This document shows positions 1 through 12,420 of a stretch of DNA of 64,000 nt, piece after piece (the stretch's first letter is position 1; each line of letters opens with the position of its first letter). Below the pieces are notes generated by a model. The model did not search any database, was not told the origin of the DNA, and saw nothing but the letters and a program-made list of their open reading frames with translations. This DNA is from Embiotoca jacksoni (taxonomy: Eukaryota; Chordata; Actinopteri; Embiotocidae). The stretch lies in the NCBI GenBank assembly GCA_022577435.1, contig JAKOON010000068.1:973001-1037000 (forward strand). Reading direction: 5' to 3'. Both the position numbers and the translations under genes were made by a program.

Positions 1-35
1 GCTGGAAACGACCTCATGAAGACACGGGTTCGAGC

Positions 36-275
36 CCCGCCGAGGTAATACAACACACATGGTTCACCCGCCGAGGTAACACACGCTGTTCACGGTTTAC
101 CCGCCGAGGTAACACACGCGGTTTACGGTTTACCCGCCGAGGTAACACTCGCGGTTCACGGTTTACCCGCCGAGGTAACACACGCTGTTCACGGTTTACC
201 CGCCGAGGTAACACACACGGTTCACGGTTTACCCGCCGAGGTAACGTTCACGGTTTACCCGCCGAGGTAACACCA
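36..275. repeat. ~33-bp minisatellite (about 7 copies)
   Basis: The core CCCGCCGAGGTAAC recurs about every 32-33 bases (near 36, 67, 100, 132, 164, 198, 230 and 257), separated by variants of CACGCTGTTCACGGTTTA. The first copy follows GGGTTCGAGCCCCGCC, which looks like a tRNA T-arm/B-box, so the array may have grown from a tRNA-derived repeat tail. No coding function is apparent. The array is probably cut by the window edge or begins just inside it. Confidence 0.85.
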
Positions 276-279
276 ACAC

Positions 280-580
280 TTTTTTCATATTTTGGACAAC
301 ATGATTTTGTTAGAGCAGTTGCCTCACAGTGAGAAGTAACTTGAGGCATTTCAGAAAAAGGTCATACTCCAAAAAGTCATGAAAAGTCATCTAAAATATC
401 TAAAATATGTCGTCCAAAATATTCAAAGAAAAGTCATACTATAGCATGTCGTCCAAAAAGTGACCCAAAATTCATTTTTGTATAGACTATAGAGTATAGA
501 GTATATATTATCGAGTATATAGTACATAATATACAGTATATAGTATATATTATAGAGTATATAGTATATAGTATAGCCAG
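280..580. repeat. dispersed repeat with CATGTCGTCCAAAA modules plus AT-rich tail
   Basis: The phrase ATGTCGTCCAAAA occurs twice (near 407-419 and 447-459), together with GTCATACTATAGCATG, and an inverted partner lies near 286-303 (TTTTGGACAACATG). The same words recur in both orientations at about 30300-30720, so this is one interspersed family. From about 480 to 575 the sequence is a TATAGAGTATATAG-type simple repeat. I cannot name the family. Confidence 0.6.
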
Positions 581-689
581 GGCGACGCGGCTAAGTTTGA
601 TGTTTCGCCGTGAACCAGGAAGTTGATGTTTCAGGTCAAACGATGCTTCAAACCTCATGAAACTTGCGTCAGGCATCAACTTTCATGAG

Positions 690-2110
690 TTTTTGAAGAT
701 GTTAAAACCGCCAAAAAAAAAACTTTTTTTTTAAAGAAGAATAAGGAACAAGATCGAGAAAAAAAATAAAACTGCAAGCGAGAATATGCCGACCCTCGCG
801 TGCTGCATGTCGGGGAGCCGGCGGCCCCGACCCGCTGGATCCCCGACGTGAAGCTGTGAGGGCCGAATATCACTGCTTGCAGTTTTAATTTTAAGATTAT
901 TTTTCTGTAATGCTTTGTTATATAAAGTTAGCTCAAAAACAGCAATACCCATGAGCCTTAGCTGACATTTCTATGGACAGGAAGTCAATCAGAGGCATAA
1001 CCGAGGCTGTTACACCACAATTAACGTGTCTAAACTACTGACTGTATATAAAAGTGGATGTGGTTTACAGTTTCGTAAAATGGTTCTGATCCAGAAGTGT
1101 CTTCAGCTGCAATACCAGCGAGTGCCACTAGAGGTCGGCTCCAAAAAGCCTCCGGCTCCATAGACTCCCATTCAACTTCTCTCATCAAATCCAAAGTGAA
1201 TAAAATGTGTCCATCAGTTATCTCGGTGTTGTTAGCTAAAGTCACTCCTTCTTATTAGTTTTCTGGAGGTCCATCTGAAAATAATCCCTCATTCATTAGA
1301 AAAGAAGATTCAAGAAGACCTGTTTTTGGGGGCGTGTCTGTTTGATTGACAGGCCTGTGGTGCAGTCAGGTTACAGCTATCGGTGGGCGGGACGTAGTAT
1401 CGTCAGGTTTCCGATCAGATCGGTCAGATCCACCCCTGGCTCCTCCCCCAGCTCGTCCAAATATGGTCACTTCCTGCTCCAAACCGCTCCGAACTAGCAA
1501 AGAATCTGAACTGGAGGCTTCGCAACGTTCACAAAACAACAATGACATCACTGATGGTTGCCGCTTGATCCAAACCTGAGCCACAATCTGAAAGTAAAGT
1601 GATTCAAACAGCTTTAATGTAAAGCTCTGTTTCTCCGGAGTAATCTTTAGCTTCAGCTCACAGTTAGCGGTGGTTACAACAGAATGCTTCCTGTGCTTTG
1701 TAGATGATCTCTCTGTTTTTTTGCACATAGGCTTGTAATTTATCTTCTTTAGCCGTGGCTCTACAGAGGGCCATGTCGGTGCAAGCTCTGTCAGTCGACC
1801 AGTATCGGATGGATTGGTTTGTAATTTGGTGCACATCCCCTGTAGATGAGCTGGATTTGGATGATTCCCTGCCGAGGTGGCAGGTGCGTCTCCAAGAACG
1901 ATGATGTAACGACGATCTGCATGCTGAAATAAAAAGTCGGAGTCTGACATCAGATGAAGAGGCTTAGTCTGCCGAAGTTTGAGCTGCCAGAAACCAGACT
2001 CAGAAAAAGACAACAACAAAAAAAGATTCTGAGTGAAAATAGGGGCATGCATGTCGGAGAAGTGGACATGAATAAATAATAGGACCGAGATCAAAGCTGG
2101 CGCAAATGAG
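690..2110. other. repeat-derived intergenic DNA, no gene seen
   Basis: A 242-codon open frame exists on the minus strand (1366-2094), but it has no recognisable domain and no splice context. Part of the stretch is clearly repetitive: 1328-1435 recurs inverted at about 35070-35165, sharing GGGGCGTGTCTGTTTGATTG and GACGTAGTATCGTCAGG. I read the region as degenerate interspersed repeat rather than a gene. Confidence 0.5.
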
Positions 2111-2209
2111 CATGTATGTGAAAGTCCTCCGACTCACTTCAGGTTCCCATTAGCCTCCGGTTTTTGTTTTTTCCCCCTCAAGGCAGGCCTGATTGGAGTT
2201 AATAGTGCG

Positions 2210-2212
<3 letters not shown>

Positions 2213-2276
<64 letters not shown>

Positions 2277-2417
2277 TAACTGACTGTCCGACGGAGTCAA
2301 ATTGGTCAAATGAAATTTCTCTTTTTAAGCGCTGAAATGTCACAGGAGAGTAATTTGCGCCTGCTGGATGAGATAGTGAAGTATCTTGCAGCCGGCTGCT
2401 GACTGGTGACGATTCAA

Positions 2418-2477
<60 letters not shown>

Positions 2478-3080
2478 AAAGAAGGTGATCAGAGTTTGTA
2501 TTGAATAAGATTAAGTGCTTATTTCTTCATCTTCACTCGAAGCCGGTTCGTTTTTTTTCCTCTTTATATTTTCAGCTGTCACACTTCCACCTACACACTT
2601 GTTTATACGTGCGCGCAACACACACTTAATGTGCATTAACAGATACACACACACACACACACAAAGACGGGAGAATACAGGTAGAGCGTTTCACACCGAC
2701 ATTGCAGGATCCCACACGATCACACATTCCTTCACGCACCCGAACACTCCAAAATATTTTAAAAAATCATTTTTTTTCTGTCCTCGTGTTTGTCTCATAA
2801 ATTCACACAAACAAAGACATATTGACACATCAGCAAACAGCCACGTGTACGCAGGCTTCTGTAAACAACTGTGTACACATAAAGATAAACACAAACGCCG
2901 CTGCTGCAGTTTGTACGTTTGCTTTACTCGTTCCAACAGAACTAAATATGCAAACGCATGCAACACATGCAAAATGCACCAGCGAGTCGCCCAGACACGG
3001 ACAAAGATGGTGGGACGTGAGCACACGCAGCACACATGCATGACAGCATCGCCATGAATGCATGTGCAGGCACGTACAGA

Positions 3081-3130
<50 letters not shown>
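2213..3130. repeat. cluster of dinucleotide microsatellites
   Basis: (GT)n runs lie at 2213-2270 and 2421-2476 and an (AC)n run at 3085-3130, with shorter AC runs near 2645-2662. They create spurious frames coding Cys-Val or His-Thr repeats. The DNA between them shows no gene. Confidence 0.95.
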
Positions 3131-3131
<1 letters not shown>

Positions 3132-3429
3132 ATATGCTATCTATCGCTCTCTCTCACACACTCTCAGAGTGAGAAGACAGACCTTCCTCCCTCCAACACA
3201 TTCACACGTGTGCAGCCACCAAGCTTGTTTCCATGGAAACCTCCGGGTGCGAGGTGCTAATGAAAGTCTTTCTGATTGTGTAACCGTCGCAAAACGTTCA
3301 CCTGTACCTGCACGACGAACGTGGGGTCACGTATTGTTTTTAAGTCACGTGAACCTGTCATTCCTTGAGGATACAAATTTCATCCTCCAGACTTCCTGTT
3401 TATTATCTCAACTCTTGTATTTTTAGATT

Positions 3430-3920
3430 ATTCGCAAGTCGTAGGCTATGTTCTCAGATCAGATCTTCACGACAGACTGTCTGCGCTGTTCTTTGCAAGA
3501 TGAGCAGATGAGATTCGGTGTGTGCAGACATCACCAACCTATCCGCGTCGGTTGCCGCGGTAACGACGTCCGCGCAGCTACGCTATTTCCGCTTCTGTCT
3601 TTGGGCGTTTTTGTTATCGTTGTGCTCCACGGAGCAAAAATCTGATCGCTCCGCAAGCGGTGGCGCAGATTCTGCTCACTCGGTGTCTCTGAAAATGACA
3701 TCATCATTATGCGTCGCATTGCGAGTGACGCAAGAGAATCCGATCTGAGCCAGCGGCAGAAATCAGATTTGAATCACATTTCAAACCTTCTCTAAATGCG
3801 GTTTGGATCCAGATTTGCAAAAATCGCATTTCACGTGTTTTTTCTGCTTTTCAGATTTTCAAAAATGAATCTCGATACGACAAAAATCAGATTTAGGCTG
3901 ACGGTCTGAGACTTAATGTC
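3430..3920. other. possible decayed interspersed element
   Basis: Repeated ATCAGATT/CAGATTTG words (near 3765, 3810, 3850 and 3885) suggest an old transposon end or solo repeat. The short open frames here have no recognisable similarity. This is a guess from word repetition only. Confidence 0.25.
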
Positions 3921-4286
3921 GCTCGTTCTCTCACAGTAACCAAAACATTTCAGTCAATGTGTTCGTTGTCTTTGTGGCAACTGATATTCAAAAACACTCA
4001 TTTCCAATATCACCATCCAGGCTGGAAATACTAGACTTGGAAAAAAAAATCGATTTGCATACGGTTCATATTTCTGCATCAGTTATGTAGTATCGTGCTG
4101 TTGTAAGTGTTCAAAATGCATCTGTGGGTTCATAGAGTGCACAAACAAACAAAAAGAGGTTGTTCCTTCTCCTTTTGTTTCGTATATAACGCTTAAAACT
4201 GCATGAAACTGTGTCCTCCAGCTTGAACTCGCTCCAGTACATGTACAGTACTGTGCACTGTATAGAAGTCAGTGATCAAGGCCTTG

Positions 4287-4336
4287 CACCCCCCCCCCCC
4301 TCCATCACCTACCCCCTACCCCCCCCCCCCCCCCCC
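4287..4336. repeat. poly-C tract
   Basis: Two long C runs (about 10 and 16 bases) flank TCCATCACCTACCCCCTA. This is low-complexity sequence and prone to length errors in assembly. About 4340-6140 beyond it is unique-looking, AT-moderate intergenic sequence in which I see no gene. Confidence 0.9.
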
Positions 4337-6145
4337 AGCTGCCCGTCGGGCGTCGTGTTGTGAAGTGAAGGACTGAAATGTTGCATCACAGCTGCTGAAA
4401 GCCTCTCTGTCTCCTCCCGAAGACATTTTTTAGAGTGTTTTGTATTTTTTTAAATAAACGAGAAGATATCAGTAATAACGTGTTCATCTTTTACATGATG
4501 CATCTTCTCTGTCCTCGCTCACACCTTTTACTGAACCCACATAATTCCCAATGAAACAAATTCTTGAAGCGGACCGTTTTATTTTTTCCTCGTGTGGGTT
4601 TCAGCTCTGGAGGAAGATGCTCGGAGAAGCTGTGAAACCCTTCAGCCTGGCTTTTTTTTGGGTTTTTTTTTCCTCTTTCCTTTTTTCCAGGTGAGTGAAC
4701 GTCAGGGGAGATAAGCCTGTCACAGCTTCCCTGCAGACTGAAGCACGAGAAGCACATCTCAAACAGCGGGACGACTGGCCAACAGCGATAGCCAGCCAAC
4801 AACTCGGTGAGACGGGTGAGGCGGGCAGGGACGGGGGAGGGGGGGGAAGGGGGGGGACGCATCAAAAACTTGGCATACTTTCAGAGGAAGCTGAAGCTCT
4901 CAGCAGACGTATCTGTGACACAGCCGGCGTAATTGTTTTTGCTTCCAAACGAGATTCACTTTTTAGTCCGAAAAGACAAAAAAAGAAAAAACGAGCTGAT
5001 TGATGGAACTAAGTGGTGAGTGATGGTGAATGTGAACGAGAGGTTTACTGAAGGCTGACGGTATATTAACAGCCGTTTGTACTCAGCTCAGTATCAGCTC
5101 AGATACATCAATGCAGGAACACTAAACACGTCCTCTATCTCTTCATCACTGTTGTATTGACGGGCTGTTTAATGAGAGGTATTCCAACAAGGAAGCACAA
5201 AACATGTGATGAATACTGATGTTTTATTATTAGTTTTGGTAAAATGAGAATAAACCTTCAGCTGGTTGAGGTTTGTGCTGGTAGGTGTGGTTTCATTTAC
5301 GGCTTGGGATTTGATTGGCATGCGGGAAATTCATGAATACGTCTTTTCTTCTATTAAATAATCATTAACAAACCAATACAGGACCAGAAAAGCAGAATTT
5401 TCACCGTTACAACGAGAAGTCAGTCAAGATCAGGGGTTCCCAACACGAGCTACCGGTCGCTGAAAAGCTCGCAGAAGGTTCGAACAGCACGCAGTGTTTC
5501 CCGCACGTAGGTTTACGTGGGCACAGGTATCATTTTTTATTTTTTTATTTTTCAATCTGTCCGAGAGAACGGCGCTATCACTGCGATGGATTAACAGGTG
5601 GACGTTCTCCCCTCGCCTCCCTCCACCTGTGTCAGTGCAGCAGAGGTGGAGGCTCCGCCCACCGTGACACACACAGAGATCAGAGGACAGAAACACAGCA
5701 GAGACTCTCACACTCGGCTGGAAACAAACGGCTGCACGTAAAGCAGGTAAATAACACAAATACAACATTTTTCGGCTGGACAGCAACAGCTGGGGGCGGA
5801 GCTATAACGAGCGTCTGTCACTGATCGAGTGAGATCAAAGTTCCATCGTAGTTAAGCTGAATGCCACGAGTTTTTCAAAATAAAAGCATACTGCTTCAAA
5901 ACGTTGACTATCAATTTGTTATTGGTCACATGATGGCACCTTATTCAGCTAGTTTGGGTGGAGCTCAACTATGTGAATAAATGTTACTCAACATAAGTAG
6001 CTCTCAGAGGAAAAAAAGTTCGATTGCACCAACTCAAACTTTGAAGCCTTAAATCTAATCTTTACCTTAAAACATACGTAAATTTATAATCTCAGATGCT
6101 TCTCTAAAATGAGGACAGACAAAAAAAAAAGTATTTATTTTCCAT

Positions 6146-6286
<141 letters not shown>

Positions 6287-6289
6287 ACG

Positions 6290-7502
6290 TGCACCTCCAC
6301 ACCGCGCCGTCGGGGCTAATAAACGTTCTCCGGGTTAATTATGCGTGCTGCTCATTACGTGACCATCCTGGTTAGAGCCGACGTGTGTAATTTTTCCGAC
6401 GTTTATGAATGGAGCCCAACAGCCCACCAGAGGCTCATGGGAAGCAGGTGGCTGCCGGACGCTGGCTCTCCAGCGGGGCGACAGGGGGCTTGTTCAGCAC
6501 GGTGAAACGGTCAAGGACCACGAGTTTAGTCTCCGAACGAGAAGAGCACTTTGGACGGCAGAAAAAAAAACAGCAGAGGTTGAAGTGTTATCTGTATCTT
6601 TGGACTCCGTCGGGGATAAATTTGAAGTTTTCCCATATTACAACCGCAGCTGGTTCAGTATATCCTCCGAGTGAGCCACTTTGGCTGGTAACCATTTGTC
6701 ATTTTGCCATTACTTTGTGCAGTCGAGTATGAAAAGGGTAATTTTCTGCCTTGTTATTTAAAAAGTGGGGTGTGATCTGTTCCCTGCTCGGGCCAACCCG
6801 CAGAATCTGTAAGCGGAAGAGAAGTCAAATATGTCAGAGCTGTAAATCTGAATGTTAATTGGAGTCAAACTGTAAAACTTGTAGTGCGTTTTTTTTTATT
6901 GTAGCAGGGAGGTCTTTACTTTATCTCGCTGCCCGAGCTGAAGTTATATTCTTTAGCAGTTTTTCCCACAACATTGACTTGAGTGAACGCCAGATTGCAT
7001 GCTAACGTTGCTCTTTCTCTGGTGGAAATAGGCGAGTGTTTGCTTGCATTATGTGTTGCAATCCATATCAGTGACCTTTTATTCATAAATAAAGTTTGAT
7101 TGTTGTTTGCTGCTTGTGTTCTGGTGGCTCTGTGTTGCACTTTCTGCAGAGCACCTGTCAATCAAAGAGTGTGGGCGGTTACTGCAGGGGATGTTTTATT
7201 AATTTAATGTAATGTAATGTAATGTTTTTATGGCCTCTTTTCTGGCTTCCTGTGGTTACTGCTTTTAAATCAAAACGGTAAAATGTTCAGTCATTACATG
7301 AACCAACGACAGACGGTACAAGAACACATTTTGTCAGTTGTGTTGTTTAATATGACTTTAATTGCACGTGAAACAGGTGTAACACGTGTGAGCTGTAAAT
7401 CTCTGTATGCTCAGTAACCTGTGTGTTACCTGTTGACTGAAACACGCCAATGAATGATGAATGAGCTCAGAGGCAATTAGACCACCGGCACATTAAGCAT
7501 AT

Positions 7503-7566
<64 letters not shown>

Positions 7567-9920
7567 AAGGCTCTTCTTTAAGGTGCAAATGAAATTAATG
7601 CCGCTGGGAATCAGTTTGACTGCTTCCCCACATTTCTTTTTTTTTTTGCGTTTCGTGGCCTCATTGGGGAAAGCACAGGAGTATTTACATCATACCTCCA
7701 CCACCCCCACCTCTCCTCAATACCACCAACACCCCCCTCCCCCTCTCCACCATCCACGGGTTTGTATTTTAACAGCTCTCCAGGCACTTCTTCATTATTG
7801 AACACTTTTTCTGACATCTTTTTCTGATCGCCTTTCGAATCCCGGTGGAAACTCGAGAGCCTGCAATTAAAAATTTCGACAAGGGAAAGAAAGAGAAAAA
7901 AAAGACTCAGAGGAAATGTTTCCGCATTTGTGCCATTTGATGAATATTTCTCTTCTGTGCCTGAGTGTCTCAAGAGTTTAAAAAAGAAAAGAAAAGTAAA
8001 GAGCAAAAAAAAAAACCCACCTTATTTGTACTTTGTTTGTCACCTCCGGAGCGCTGGGGTTGTTGTGAGGTAAAAAAAAACATAAACGAACTCTGCAGTG
8101 AAGTTTAGAGGATGCTACCCGGATGGTACGCCTCACCCACGCATCACCCATTTACACCCGTCACAAGGCAGAGATGGCAACGGAGAGGACTGGAGTGCTG
8201 TCAAGTACAAAGTGAAGGAGTTAAAAAAATAAAAATAAAAAAAAAAACCTGAGAAGAGGATGTGTGGTTGAGAGTCGGCTGTGGATTTTGACTTTGGAAA
8301 CCATTCTGGTTGTTGAACACCAGCACCACACTGTTTGGTCTTCCAAAGAGCTGCACTGTGGCAGAATTACTGCATATTGCCTATGACAGCGATAACGACT
8401 CTGTGCATATTGGGATTATACTGCTGTGTGAAGTCTCAGCGCCCAAACCATTAAATATGCATGAATGTTTGAAATGAATTTTGGAGGATTTTTTTCTTTC
8501 CCCCCCCCCCCACCCCCTCACCCACCCATCCCCTCCTCCACCCTCTCCTGCTCCCCTCCCCTTCATTGTCAAACTATATAATCATATTCCTGTCTATTAA
8601 AATTCAGATGCATAATTTAAACATATGACAACAACGGGCTCTGAAAGAGAAGGTTTCTGTTCAGCAGCTGGCAGCAAGGTTGCTTTTGATGAGCGCTGCA
8701 TGCTAAATTGACATTGTTGTGGTGGAAAAAAGCGAAACAAAACAATAAAAGACAAAAACAATCCTCCAAAAATTTCACCCTTGTGAAAGTCGATGCCGCG
8801 ACTTCAAAAGTGTGACACAGAAACATATTGCCAGATATGAAATATTCAGCAAGGTTAGAGCGAGGCTGCAGCAGGTGGAAGCACGCCGCCGCCGCGGCAA
8901 ACACCTGTCAATCTGCGGCGGCTTCATACAGTTTAATTTGAGTCAGAGACTTTATCGGCATGACAGTTGTTCAGAAACAATTTCTGGCGAGAGAAGAATG
9001 TAGGTTACATTTTAACAAACAGAAAAACAATTTACAGGTTCAAACCAAACATTCACACTCAGGGTGGCGTGACAACGACGGCAGACGAACTTCAAATGAA
9101 GCAATCAACTATCAATCGAAAGTTAGCGTTTAGCCTGTCTAAGACCTCCGCCAGAACAAACAGAGAAAAGATAAACATGAAGAATAGAAAAAGAAAAAAG
9201 GAAGGACAATGTAAATCAATGTAACGTAAATAAAATGAATACATATTGAAGCTAAATGAGAAGAAAATTGAAAAACCTCAAACGACCGTCAAATCATAAA
9301 GGATCCGTCTGGAGTTTTGTCTCCTGATGTTGCAGAGTTTAACCGAATGTTTTGTTTCTGTCCTAAATGACAAAACCTAAATGATTCAGAAGTAATATAT
9401 TTTGGAGGAAACATAATTGGATTATCTTCACAGGATGCATATTTCCAGTCTACAAAAGTTGTTGTGCCGCACTTTACAAATTACAGGAAGTGAGTTGGTC
9501 GTGCAAAAGGATTGTGATACCAGAGACAACCTGGGGTTACGTTTAGTCAACAAAACACTTTCATTCAGTCTTTTCTGGAGTATTTTCAGTTGCCCGAACT
9601 TGAAAACAAATTTCTTTTTATCGTGGTTGGACATTGTGGAACAAGTGAAAAAAAAGAAAGAAAGTTGCAACAGGAGACTAAAAAGCTGCACAGACATCCT
9701 GAATAAAACCTCCTTTTCCACGCAGGTACATTAATTAGTCTCCTCTCAACATTCAGGTTCCAATTCTAATTCTTTAAAAAAGTCAAACTGACATAATTAG
9801 AGGGACATTTAGGTGAATTAGCAAGACACCGAAAACACAATAAGATTTCCTTTTTTTTCCTCCAATAACAGCAGATGCAGAGAGTGAAGGTGTGCATGCT
9901 CCTGTGTAGGTACAGACTGA
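6290..9920. other. intergenic DNA, no gene seen
   Basis: Mostly AT-rich unique-looking sequence. It holds a (CA)30 tract at 7505-7564, a TAATG pentamer run near 7207-7225 and pyrimidine-rich stretches near 7700-7755 and 8500-8560. No open frame shows protein similarity or splice-site context. Homeodomain-like TAATTA words occur, for example near 9731. The position upstream of pitrm1 would be the desert toward klf6 if the human order holds, so conserved non-coding elements are possible but cannot be shown from one sequence. Confidence 0.5.
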
Positions 9921-9923
9921 ATC

Positions 9924-9979
9924 ATATATATATATATATATATATATAATACGCAGATATGGAGAATGACAGACCAGGT

Positions 9980-10055
<76 letters not shown>

Positions 10056-10061
10056 ACACAC
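9924..10061. repeat. (AT)n and long (CA)n microsatellites
   Basis: (AT)13 at 9924-9949 is followed by about 80 bases of (CA)n at 9981-10061, interrupted once by a G. Confidence 0.95.
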
Positions 10062-10334
10062 GGAGATGCAGCGATAGACAGAGCGAGGAAATTCTGAGGG
10101 ACTGCGAGAGTGCAAGCTTGAAAGTGAATGCAGAAATTGGAGATATAGCTGTGGGTGGAGGGCAAACTAACTTTGAACATTCATTGCAGTGAAGTTATTA
10201 TCTGTCATCTCTGGAGGTCACAGCCGAGGCTGCTGGGAAGGCTCCTCAAACAGGAAAAAACTCCCACATACTGAACTCACAGGGCACAATATGAGCCTCT
10301 GCTTATTCCCCAGACCTTAGAGCAAACGATCTTC

Positions 10335-10726
<392 letters not shown>

Positions 10727-10739
10727 GCCATGGCGCCAC

Positions 10740-12050
10740 AGTTCAGGTGGTTTTCAGTGAATGTTTTCCCCTCAGAAGGTCCCGGTAGAACTCGGTGTTG
10801 ACAGTCTGACCCTGGGGGACGAATTCAGGGTTGCGCAACAGTGAAGCTCCGCCCCTCTTGAAACCTGAATGTCAACTCAGAACTTACTTCAGATCTTAAA
10901 GCATCTTTCAACTTATACTGAAGGATTTTGTTTGCAGAAAACTGAAAGAATCCAGTGTTAATTTTGGTTTATTCATTCTTGATGCAACCAGTGAGGAGTG
11001 CCGAAGTTAGAAATTCCAATGCCACCCAGTGGCTTTAAAGAATTATATCAAATAGTATAATTTCAGTTTATGAGATGCTGCATATTTAGTATGCATGATG
11101 TTTGACATTTGTAAAGTAGTGTTGTGTTACCTTCTTACAATAATTTCACTTCAGTCACGTAAAAAATCCGTCCCCGCTGCCAGAAGTGAAGTGAGAGTTG
11201 TGCATATTTCCCTCCGAGGCTCCTTTAGGTCTTATTCTGGCTTTTCAACAACAGAGCAGACAATTATAGTATTACAACAGTAAACATACTGTATAAACTC
11301 ATAGTCATCCAAGTTTAATACATTTGCACTCTGGCAGAATTTGAAGTTGTTTTAATTGCGGAAAATAAAATAACGCTCTTACTTAAAGCAGACTGAATAA
11401 AACTGCAGTTTTATGCAGTTTTTGGTACTTTAAGCAAAGTTCAGACTTATTATGGATATTAATTGTTTAAAAAAAATACAATTTTTGAGTCCTTTTTTTT
11501 CCGTGTTATTTCTATTCTTTGGTACGTTGTGCCACGGAGAGGGAATCAATCCCATTCAGAACCAACACGGTGGCAGCACACACACCCACTGAGGGCCTAT
11601 TAGAAACCAGCAAACAGCTCAATACTGAACCCACAACACCTGAACAAGAGAATTCACAGCCAATAATGTTCTGAACCCAGTGGCCCCACGTTATTGATTT
11701 CCCTTTCTGAATAGAAACAATGTGTGGTTCAGTGTGTGTGTCTGTGTGTGTGATGGTTTGCTTTTTTAATTTTTTTTTACCACTGTCCAAACAAAAACAA
11801 CAGAGCCTCAGGTTGTGTCAGGGGAGCCATCTGAGCGTCTGCTCGCACGATCCGTCCAGATTAGCGTCAAACACTCGATCAGCGCTCCAGATTTAACCGG
11901 CAGATACGCGCTGCTGTGCGATCCTCAAGTTTTAGGCAATAAAAAGGCATCAAAGCGAAGGACGCTTTCCAAAAAAAACAATGCCATGAATGGATTTTGG
12001 TTATCTGTTAACTTAATACAAAGTGCGGTAAACAGACAGAAAGCTGAACA
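10740..12050. other. intergenic DNA, no gene seen
   Basis: AT-rich sequence with short open frames only. None has a recognisable domain, and no repeat family is identified apart from short GT runs near 11733-11751. Confidence 0.5.
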
Positions 12051-12052
12051 AA

Positions 12053-12240
12053 TCAATATTTGGTGCGACCATCCTTTCAAACTCCGCCAACTCTCCCAGG
12101 TACACTTGTGTGCAGCTTTTCAAGGTACCTGGCAGGTAGATTGTTCCTTCTGTTGATTTGAGCCTCCTCAATGTCTTCTGTCTCTTCATGCGATCACCAG
12201 ACTGAGTCCATGATGTCGAGGTCAGGACTCTGCGGCCGCC
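12053..12240 (-). pseudogene. Tc1-type transposase C-terminal fragment (decayed)
   Basis: Reading the minus strand from about 12237, the frame gives PQSPDLDIMDSVW, then a stop, then in the same register stretches resembling NNLPARYLEKLHTSVPGRV and a terminal GRTKY followed by a stop. This matches the end of Tc1/mariner transposases, where (P)QSPDLNPIEHLW surrounds the last acidic catalytic residue and many fish copies end in KGGHTKY. The fragment has in-frame stops and no N-terminal DNA-binding domain, so it is a dead remnant. I did not find flanking terminal repeats. Confidence 0.75.
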
Positions 12241-12254
12241 GCACCGCCTCTTCG

Positions 12255-12420
12255 TTTGTGTGTTGCTGCTTTCGTACGGGGTCGTATTTATGCATGAACG
12301 TAAAGGAGAAGAGTCCGTACGAACGGCGGCCCGTTAGCTTGCCTCTGTGGCTTCTAGACGCCGTCCATTTTGCCGTTGCCAAGCAACTGTGTTATTAGGA
12401 CTTAATCATTTGAACTAGAC
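12255..12420. repeat. dispersed repeat fragment shared with ~55.8 kb
   Basis: The 20-mer GTGGCTTCTAGACGCCGTCC at 12347-12366 recurs exactly at 55828-55847, with matching flanks (GTTAGC upstream, CC(A/T)AGCAA downstream). This points to a short dispersed family that I cannot name. Confidence 0.5.

Noticed and set aside
1366..2094. 242-codon open frame on the minus strand
   Set aside because: No recognisable domain, low-complexity patches, no splice or promoter context, and it overlaps a segment repeated at about 35.1 kb.
2691..3426. Cys-Val and His-Thr rich frames
   Set aside because: Translations of CA/GT microsatellites. The same applies near 6.1, 10.0, 29.3, 43.2, 43.5, 45.4, 48.9 and 56.7 kb.
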